From Apodemus sylvaticus (Eukaryota; Chordata; Mammalia; Rodentia; Muridae): a stretch of 64,000 nt of DNA. The notes below the pieces were generated by a model that was given only the letters and a program-made list of their open reading frames with translations, had not been told where the DNA came from and made no database searches. Both the position numbers and the translations under genes were made by a program. The DNA lies in contig NC_067473.1 in assembly GCF_947179515.1 (NCBI RefSeq), positions 106,345,282-106,409,281 of the forward strand, read 5' to 3'. Positions 56,130 to 64,000 of the stretch are shown in pieces (the first letter of the stretch is position 1; each line of letters starts with the position of its first letter).

Positions 56130-56845
56130 TATTAATCATTCCATTAGTTTACATCTCAAATGATATCCCACTTCCCTGTTAGCCCTCTATAAACAACCCA
56201 CCCCACATCCTCCCTTTCCACTTTGCCTGAATGAGTGTGCTCCCCAACCCATACACCCTCTCCTGCTCCACCACTCCAACATCCCTCTACACAGGGGGCA
56301 TCAAACCTCCACAGGACCAAGGGGCTCCTTTCCCATTGATGTTGGACAAGGCCATCCCTCTGCTGCCTATGTATCTGGAGGATGGATTGCCCCCTCCCCA
56401 TTTGTACACTTCTTGGTTGGTGGTCTAGTCTCTGGAAACACTGGGTGGTCTGGCCCAGCCAACATTGTTCTTCCTATGGGGTGGCAGTGCCCCTCTGTTC
56501 CTCAAGTTCATCTGCCATTTCCCCCATCGGGGTCCCTGAAGTCAGTCTGATGATTTCCCTCCAATCATCCACATATGCACTGGTCAGTTGCTGGCCACAC
56601 TAGGATCAGCCACATCAGATACTTGTCAGCAAGTGCCTATTGGCAACTGCAACAGTGTCGGGCTTGGGGTCTGCAGACAGGATGTATTCCCAGGTAAGGT
56701 GATCCCCAGATAGCCCTTCCTTCAGTCTCTGCTCCACTTTTTTTTTTGTCCCTGTCTTTCATTCAGACAGGAACATTTCTGGGGTAAAAACTTTGAGATG
56801 GGTGGGTGGCCCTATCCCTCGCCCAGGGGCCAAAGACATGGCTTT
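56130..56845 (-). mobile_element. LINE-1 3' UTR, old subtype
   Basis: Reversed L1 UTR: gtttacatctcaaatgatat, cctctacacagggggcatca, cctccacaggaccaaggggc, cttggttggtggtctagtct, ttccttcagtctctgctcca, then gtctttcattcagacaggaa, a segment found in older murid L1 UTRs. No ORF2 sequence follows. Frames on both strands here are UTR translations. Confidence 0.87.
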
Positions 56846-56849
56846 TCAC

Positions 56850-57062
56850 TTCCATGGAGCTCACCACATTTTCAGCTACCTTACTAAAGAGCTAACCCCA
56901 GTGATCCTCCTATCTTTGTTGCTCAGCAGCAACTGCTACAGTTACATGCCACCTATATTTGGCCATATCTAGTTTCTTGCATTGGTGCTTTGGGATCTGA
57001 ACTCTAGCCCTCTTGTTTGCTCAGTAAACCATCTTACCTGTTGAGCCATTTCCCCAGCCTTT
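56850..57062 (-). repeat. B4/RSINE-type SINE
   Basis: Reversed B1-like part (gtgatcctcctatctttgtt) and then ggtgctttgggatctgaact, ctcttgtttgctcagtaaac and tgttgagccatttccccagc, the tRNA-like head at the right. Confidence 0.72.
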
Positions 57063-57269
57063 GCAACTTTTTACAAAGGCACTACTTGGCATGAGTTCAC
57101 TGTATTCTCTACTCTATCCCAATGTTTTCTATATCCCTGTCACTACAACATACAAACCCCATTATTTTAGTTATACATATAAAGGATAAATTATGAATTA
57201 AAATCAGTGTTATTCCTAGAGATTCTTTTTTAAAACTTATTTTCTGTTTTGTTTCCATTTTTAACGTTA

Positions 57270-57293
57270 GTGTGTGTGTGTGTGTGTGTGTGT
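57270..57293. repeat. (TG)n microsatellite
   Basis: 12 TG units. The HTHTHT and CVCVCV frames across it are artefacts. Confidence 0.97.
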
Positions 57294-58955
57294 ACAGAAC
57301 ACTACCACTTAAATTTGTTTGTTTTCTCAATATTCATTGATTCAGATGAGAAATCCAATGCTTATCCTTTAATTATTTTCTTGATATTTTTGATACCTTT
57401 TTTTTATTTTTCATATATTGCAAATACTTAGTGTTAATTAAAGATGATTCACTTTGCTAGGTTTTTGTTATTGTTATGATTTTTGTGTGTGTGTTCAAGT
57501 TCCATTGAGGTTCTTGAATTGTGCTGTAATTATTCTACATCTAACTTAATATTTTTTTTAATTTATTGCTTAAATGGTCTCTGCTGCATTCCCTTCTCTT
57601 AAGTTATAGACTATTATACTTGATTTCCCTTTAATACTTTGATAACTTTACCACTATTTTCCAAGTATTGTGCTTCTAGGGTTTCACTGGTTATTATTCA
57701 CTACTGTGTTTTATTTCCAACCAATGTGTTTATCAATTTAGACACTGAAATTTCATATCAAAAGAATTCAGAACTATTTTGAATTCCAAGTATTGACTTG
57801 ATTTTTTATATGAGATGCAGATAAATTGGCTATTTTTTTTTAACATCATTGTCTGCTAATTCTAGCATCTGTGTCAATTTTGGTGCAGTTTCAACTGACT
57901 ACTTTTTCTGCTACTTTGGGAATATTTTCAGATTTTTTAAATATCCTCTAATTTTTATACAATGTTATCTTGTAGAATATTGGATTTTTTTTACATAAAA
58001 ATTCTTAATTTTGGTTCTGGAATGCAATTGAGCTTTTAGATATTCTATTTTAAGAGCTGTTGTAGAGAGCATATAACCACATTAACCTTCTCTTAACTAT
58101 TTCCCAATATTGAGTTGATTGAATACTCACCTGATAAATCATTGACTATGATGGTCTTAAAGCTTGCTATTTAAAACATGCGATATTCTATCATATTATG
58201 GTATCAGTTTGGCTGGATCCTTCTTAAGCCTCTGGTTGTTTCTTTGTATTTGCCCCATCAGCACTCCCTGGATTCCCATTTTAATGCCAGAGGTCAGAAG
58301 ACATATTTGAGTTGTGTTTGGAGCATTCTTCTCTCTAACATCAATTGCAAATTTTCCAGAAGTGACCTCGCCTCATTTGTTTTTTTTTTATTTTAGTTAG
58401 CATTTCTCTGAGAAAGAGAATTAATATTTTGCAACTCATTTTTCCAATATAATATGTGTATGATTATTTAATAAAAGACCAAATTTGTCTCTACTCTTAT
58501 GTCTCAGAAGAAAATAAATGCCCATTTACCAATGCCAACAGAGAATGAGGAAATGACAATATTTTCAATAAATCATATTGTATTTTATTTATACTTTTTC
58601 ATCCTTTATACAGTATAAACAAATTAAATCTAGATTGATTGTAGGTCTAAAAATCCACGAAGAAACATTAACAAAATATAACAGGAGAGAAAAATATTTA
58701 TAAATTGCAGCAAGTTAAACTATTTTCACTGCTACATATAAATCTCTAACAATAAAATATTGACACTGCAGATACTGTAAGATTTGAACACTTTTTATCA
58801 TAACTTTCTTTCAATTTCTACTATAGAACATTCTTGTCTTTGTATGTATCTTAATCATAAACCCCTCCATTGTTTTTAACAATATATAAATCTAATTAGT
58901 TTTGTCCCTAGGCATATGTGTCTTGAGTCATTTTCTAAGGCATAAGCAAAATATC

Positions 58956-58958
<3 letters not shown>
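57294..58958. other. Unassigned sequence
   Basis: About 1.7 kb of very AT-rich DNA with no element I can name. One short frame (58178-58396) has no domain. Confidence 0.5.

Positions 58959-58995
<37 letters not shown>
58959..58995. repeat. (CA)n microsatellite
   Basis: 18 CA units in AT-rich DNA. Confidence 0.98.
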
Positions 58996-58997
<2 letters not shown>

Positions 58998-59957
58998 GTG
59001 ACTTTACTTCTCTGAGAAGCTGTCAATTTCCAGGAATTTCTTGGTTTGGAGGTAGGATCATTGGAACAACTTTCTACTTTAGGCTGGAATTTTTCACTGG
59101 ATTGATCTTGGTCAGATGATCACAGATGGTATAAACCCATGTGTTGAACAGCCAAAAAATCACCTTGGAAGGGAGTCTTAATATTTAATTGAGATAGGAA
59201 AACTTATCCTAATGTCAGTGTCCCCATTTATTTGGATGTGCCCTAAATTGTGTAATAGAAGAGAAAGACTACTGAATTTAAGTATAAACTAGCAGCATGC
59301 ATGTGGTCATTTCTCTCTTGACTAACAATGTCCAAGATCCTGCCTGTACTTGCACTAATCTAGAATTGTACACTAAAGAAAATTTCTTTCCAAAGAGTTT
59401 GTTTGTTTAATACTATATTATTCACAATAACAGAAATGAAACCGTAAGAGATTGGTACTAAAGAAGCAGGCTAGTTACTTTGATGAACATGAACATGCTT
59501 GGATTCTGAGTGGGAAGAAGGTAGAGAATATGGATGTTTGGGCAGAAAAGCTAATGCATCCTGTTGGATGATCTTAATGTGCTCTTCTCCCAGAAGATTA
59601 AAAATGAAGAATGCTAAGAGTAACAAGAACAACTCAGGCCCAGATGAAGTTTCAGAAGGCATAAGAACTTTGTTGTGAGCTGAACAGAGACTAGTCCTGT
59701 AGTATTTTTGCCAAGAATATGTGTCTGTTTATCATGCTGGAATTGATGGAGCTGTGATTATCAGAAAACTAGGGAGCACCAAGATGAGACCTTCTGTTGC
59801 ACATTGCAAGACTTAGAATGGATTTCTTTAACATTAGCATATAGATACTTACACAGTTGTTCAGACTACATGTTAATGTATTTGCTGAATTAGGAAAGAG
59901 CCATCAATGCAGAACTGGTGTTGAAGGCATTAAAAATAAAAAATAGAAGAGGTACTT
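58996..59957. other. Unassigned sequence, 5' flank of the L1
   Basis: No recognised repeat. It ends in an A-rich stretch (aaaaataaaaaatagaagag) just before the L1 5' UTR. The L1's target-site duplication cannot be tested because its 3' end is outside the window. Confidence 0.5.
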
Positions 59958-61152
59958 GAGGGCGGTGGCAGCGGCAGCGGCAGCAGTGGCTGCTCCAGCT
60001 GAAGGGTCATCAGCAGTGGAACCAAGGCGTCACAGGGACCAGTTAGGCCCTGCACCCACGACCACTGACCTTCGCTGACCAGCCGGGCAGCAAGCAGCTG
60101 CAGTTGTGCAGCGCCTTTCCTGCACGGAGGCCACTTCAGAACTCGGCCTCCCACCAGTCAGGAGAGGCGCATCCATCTTGGTTCCGTACTCCACGGATCG
60201 GACTGAGGTACACAAACATAATCCGAGGCCAACACCGCGGTGGTCTGAGCCCGACGGGCGTTGGCCTGCACCCAGGCCCTGGGCGGGTCGGGGGGCCATC
60301 GGGGTGCCAACCCAACCAGGAGGTTTTTTGCCCAGGCCTGCGAGCGCGCCGCCGCCATTTTGCCTGCAGGACGACAGAGAGCTCAGGCGGGCAGACCTGT
60401 AACAGGCATAGCCTAAGGCTAACAAAGCGGGGGTCCAGGCCTCAAAAGGCACAGGACTGACCCCAAGAACTGGGCGGCTTGGTGGGCCATCTGTGAGTCA
60501 ACCCGCCCAGGTGATTGTTAGCAAAGCAGACTCTCCCGGCGCTTTCAGGGAGCGCGGGCACGCACGCCCGCCATCCTAGTCACCTGGCAAACCCAATTAA
60601 CAGCCATAGCCCTAGGGGAACTTTGCTTGGACCTTGGCCTCCCAGGCTTTTGCCTGGACTCAGGGACTGGGTGGCCAGGCTAACCTTGTGTGCGACAGCC
60701 CGGTTGGCGGATCGGCTGCCCAGCGGAGTGAGCGGAACACAGGGGAGGTCACAGTAGCATACACCATCGGCACTCCCTGGGAGTGCACACGGGCTCCATC
60801 TGCTCCACAGACACAATCTGGGGCAAGGCCTCAGGCAGAAGCCCTTAGCTCTACTCTCTCCGCTTCCGGATCCAGATCAGTCTGGGCGGCAGCATTACAT
60901 CTCCAAGTCCTGCAAGTGGCAAGCTGGGCTTCCGGGCGGCCAGCTGGGAGAAGTCAGTGTGCTCCAGTGAATCCAGCGGGCCCCAGCGGGAGCCTTCGGG
61001 TGCCTGCTTTGGGATCGGAACAGCCTGGGCAGCAGCACACTGTCTACAAGCAGTGCAGGAGGTAAGCTGTGCACCAGAGGCCAACTGGGAAGGGGCAGCT
61101 TGCACTGGTGAGTCCAGCACTGACAAGATAAACTAACACCAGTGAGAACTAG
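59958..61152 (+). promoter_or_regulatory. LINE-1 5' UTR (internal promoter region)
   Basis: About 1.2 kb and GC-rich, unlike all surrounding DNA. It starts with GGCGGTGGCAGCGGCAGCGG-type trinucleotide repeats and aligns with the minus-strand 5' UTR at 25645-24443. L1 5' UTRs hold the internal polymerase II promoter, but no specific promoter element can be pinned down by eye. Several long open frames on both strands come from its GC-richness. Confidence 0.9.
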
Positions 61153-62424
61153 ATGGCAAAAGGCAAACGCAGGAACATCACTAACAGAAATCAAGGCAAT
61201 ATGGCAACATCTGAACCCAATTCTCCTCTACCAACATGTCCTGGATACCCCAGCACACCAGTAAAAGAAGATTTGGATTTAAAATCACTGGTCATGATGC
61301 TGGTACAGGAAGACATGAAGGTCATACATAAAGAAATTCAGGAGAAAATGGATCAAAAGTTAGAAGCCCTTGCAAGGGAAACACAAAAATCATAGAAAGA
61401 AATCCAGGAGAATACGAAAGCCAACAAGGAGGAAATGCAAAAAACACTTAAAGAAATACAGGAGAACTTTGGTCAACAGGCTGAGGTCATGAAAGACGAA
61501 ACACAAAAATCTCTTAAAGAAATACAGGAGAACTTTGGTCAACAGGCTGAGGTCATGAAAGAGGAAACACAAAAATCTCTTAAAGAATTACAGGAAAACA
61601 CAAACATGCAAGTGAAGGAGCTAAGCAAAACCACCCAGGATCTAAAATCAGAAGTAGAAACAACTAAGAAAACTCAAAGGGAGACAACTTTGGAGATAGA
61701 AAGCCTTGGGAAGAAATCAGGGGACAGAGATGCAAATATCAACAACAGAATACAAGAGATAGAAGAAAGAATCTCAGATGCTGAAGATTCCATAGAAACC
61801 ATGGACTCAACAGTTAAAGAAAATGCAAAATGCAAAAAGCTTGTAACCCAAAATATCCAGGAAATCCAGGACACAATGAGAAGACCAAACCTAAGGATTA
61901 TAGGCATAGATGAGAGTGAAGATTTACAACTTAAAGGGCCAGCAAACATCTTCAAGAAAATTATGGAAGAAAACTTCCCTAACCTAAAGAGAGAGATGCC
62001 CATGAATATACAAGAAGCCTACAGAACTCCAAACAGACTGGACCAGAACAGAAATACTTCCTGTCACATAATAATCAAAACACCAAATGTTCTAAACAAA
62101 GAAAGAATACTAAAGGCAGTAAGAGAAAAAGGCCAAGTAACATATAAAGGAAGACCTATCAGAATCACAGCAGACTTTTCACCTGAGACTATGAAGGCTA
62201 GAAGGTCCTGGGTAGATCTCATGCAGACTCTAAGAGAACACAAATGCCAACCAAAACTACTATATCCAGCAAAACTCTCAATCACCATAGATGGAGAAAC
62301 TAAGATATTTCATGACAAAACCAAGTTTACCCAATATCTATCCACAAACCCGGCCCTAAAAAGGATAATAGGAGGACAACACCAATACAAGGAGGGAAAC
62401 TTCACCCTGGAAAAAGCAAGATAG
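61153..62424 (+). pseudogene. L1 ORF1 (ORF1p), nonsense mutation at codon 81
   Basis: ORF1p is the trimeric RNA-binding chaperone that coats L1 RNA. The frame has 424 codons from the ATG to TAG: a basic N-terminus (MAKGKRRN), a long coiled coil (about residues 55-240) with 22-residue KEIQENFGQQAEVMK-ETQKSL repeats, an RRM-type domain (about 244-335, starting RRPNLRIIGIDE) and a basic C-terminal domain (about 336-423, with RKAR-like KARRSWVDLMQ and LYPAKLSI). Codon 81 is TAG (61393-61395) where the copy at 24442 has TTG. An in-frame ATG at 61435 reopens the frame to the end, so only an N-terminally shortened protein could be made. Confidence 0.95.
61438..61569 (+). repeat. Two 66-bp tandem repeats in the ORF1 coiled coil
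   Basis: Units 61438-61503 and 61504-61569 differ at a few positions, and a diverged third unit follows. Each encodes 22 residues, about three heptads, so the coiled-coil register is kept. The minus-strand copy has the same two-unit arrangement (about 24165-24030). Confidence 0.92.
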
Positions 62425-62483
62425 TAACCTTTCATCAAACCCAAAAGAAGTTAAGCATTCAAATTTAAAAAATAACGTCAAAA

Positions 62484-64000
62484 ATGATAGGAAGTAACAA
62501 TCACTATTCCTTAATATCTCTTAACATCAATGGACTTAATGCCCCAATAAAAAGACACAGACTAACTGAATGGATACGTAAATAGGACCCTACATTTTGC
62601 TGCTTACAGGAAACACACCTCAGGGTCAAAGACAAACACTACCTTAGAGTAAAAGGCTGGAAGACAATTTTACAAGCAAATGGTCTCAGGAAACAAGCTG
62701 GAGTAGCCATTTTAATATCAGATAAAATTGACTTTCAACCCAAAGTCATCAAAAGAGACCCTGAGGGACACTTCTTGCTGGTCAAAGGAAAAATACAAAA
62801 AGAAGAACTGTCAATCCTGAACATCTATGCACCAAATGCAAGGGCACCCTCTTTCGTAAAAGAAACTTTATTAAAACTAAAAGCACACATTGCACCTAAC
62901 ACAATAATTGTGGGTGACTTCAACACTGCACTTTCCTCAATGGACCGATCAGGAAAACAGAAACTAAACAGGGACACAATGAAACTAATTGAAGCTTTGG
63001 ACCAATTAGATTTAACAGATATATATAGAACATTCTATCCTAAAAGAAAAGAATATACCTTTTTCTCAGCACCTCATGGTACCTTCTCCAAAATCGACCA
63101 TATAATTGGTCACAAGACAAACCTCAACAAATATAAGAAGATCGAACTAATCCCATGCCTCCTATCTGATCACTATGGAGTAAAAGTGGTCTTCAATAGC
63201 AAAAGAAACAACAGAAAGCCCACATACACGTGGAAACTGAACAATACTCTACTCAATGATACCTTGGTCAAGGAAGAAATAAAGAAAGAAATTAAAGACT
63301 TTTTAGAACACAATGAAAATGAAAACACAACATACCCAAACCTATGGGACACAATGAAAGCAGTGCTAAGAGGAAACTCATAGCCCTGAGTGCCTCCAAA
63401 AAGAAAATGGAGAGAGCATACATTACCAGCTTAATGACACACCTGAAAGCCTTAGAACAAAAAGAAGCTATTTCGCCCAGGAGGAGTAGAAGGCAGGAAA
63501 TCATCAAACTCAGGGCCGAAATCAATCAAGTAGAAACAAAGAGAACCATACAAAAAATCAACAATACCAGGAGCTGGTTCTTTGAGAAAATCAACAAGAT
63601 AGATAAACCCTTAGCCAGAATGACCAAAGGGCACAGAGAAAGTATCCAAATTAACAAACTTAGAAATGAAAAGGGAGATATAACAACGGAAACTGAGGAA
63701 ATCCAAAAAATCATCAGATCCTACTACAAGAGCCTACACTCAACACAACTGGAGAATCTGGAGGAAATGGACAATTTCCTTGACAGATACCAAATACCAA
63801 AATTAAATCAGGACCAACTAGACCATCTAAAAAGTCCCATAATGCCTAAAGAAATTGAAGGAGTCATAGAAAGTCTTCCAACCAAAAAAAGCACAGGACC
63901 AGATGGCTTCAGTGCAGAATTCTACCAGACCTTCAAAGAAGAGTTAACACCAATACTCTTCAAACTATTCCACAAAATAGAAACAGAAGTAACACTACCC
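62484..64000 (+). pseudogene. L1 ORF2 (endonuclease and linker, incomplete), one stop and one frameshift
   Basis: ORF2p nicks the target and reverse-transcribes L1 RNA. The ATG at 62484 opens SLNINGLNAP, followed by TAG at 62583-62585 (codon 34) just before DPTFCCLQETHL. Apurinic-type endonuclease motifs are visible: QETH (catalytic Glu), NIYAPN, GDFNT (Asp/Asn), SKIDHIIG and LLSDHYGV (Asp-His). The frame ends at 63381 because one base is missing near 63373. From 63377 the next frame is open to the window end with KIDKPLA and STGPDGFSAEFYQTF (start of the reverse-transcriptase fingers). The active site of the reverse transcriptase would lie beyond 64000. Confidence 0.95.

Larger units (their letters stand above)
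59958..64000 (+). mobile_element. 5' part of a probably full-length-class LINE-1, disabled
   Basis: An L1 with 5' UTR (59958-61152), ORF1 (61153-62424), a 59-bp spacer and ORF2 from 62484, continuing past the window edge. It is disabled by a stop in ORF1 codon 81, a stop in ORF2 codon 34 and a one-base deletion in ORF2 near 63373. The three lesions are in otherwise well-preserved sequence, so the insertion is fairly recent. Confidence 0.96.

Overview
This window is rodent genomic DNA, most likely from a rat (Rattus). The youngest LINE-1 copies end in a rat-type L1 3' UTR (a gggaagtgggaaggggtggg segment, then a final ATATCGAATAAAA). The rest is typical of the murid genome: B2/B3, B4/RSINE1-like and ID-like SINEs, rodent ERVL-MaLR LTRs (ORR1/MT type) and long CT/CA/GACA microsatellites. 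I see no host protein-coding gene, exon, tRNA or rRNA gene or CpG-island promoter. Nearly all long open frames translate microsatellites, L1 or LTR sequence. The base composition is AT-rich except for two L1 5' UTRs. This is repeat-rich intergenic or intronic DNA, and its story is one of nested retrotransposition.

Layout. 1-13.5 kb: mostly unassigned DNA with dated SINEs, L1 3' ends (1.2, 3.5 and 4.1 kb), a MaLR LTR at 11.3 kb and microsatellites. 13.5-17.3 kb: an old, internally deleted minus-strand L1, a young plus-strand L1 3' end and a GT/GACA microsatellite. 17.3-23.1 kb: largely unassigned, with one MaLR LTR and one B3. 23.1-27.7 kb: a 4.55-kb mosaic of three L1 pieces and two LTRs, flanked by one perfect 16-bp target-site duplication (TSD). 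28-32 kb: an LTR promoter, a twin-primed L1 with a 17-bp TSD, and B3/B1 SINEs. 33-37 kb: an L1 split by a 1.86-kb TG...CA element. 38.6-42.6 kb: two solo-type LTRs, one of them invaded by a nearly complete MaLR element that keeps a tRNA-Leu-type primer-binding site. 43-50 kb: L1 3' fragments, a MaLR LTR, SINEs and unassigned DNA. 51.8-55.9 kb: a second MaLR element whose LTR was hit by a 5'-inverted L1. 56-59.9 kb: an L1 3' UTR, a SINE and unassigned DNA. 59.96-64 kb: the 5' part of a long L1 (5' UTR, ORF1, ORF2 endonuclease and linker), which runs off the window and carries two nonsense codons and one frameshift.

How the parts relate. L1 supplies the machinery in trans. Its marks are TT/AAAA-like target sites, TSDs of 11-17 bp, poly(A) tails, at least four 5' inversions (twin priming) and a poly(A)-unique-poly(A) signature of 3' transduction. 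No complete active element is present. I found no convincing new system. The most notable object is the 4.55-kb composite at 23115-27699, whose distal end stops just after the AATAAA of a MaLR LTR.
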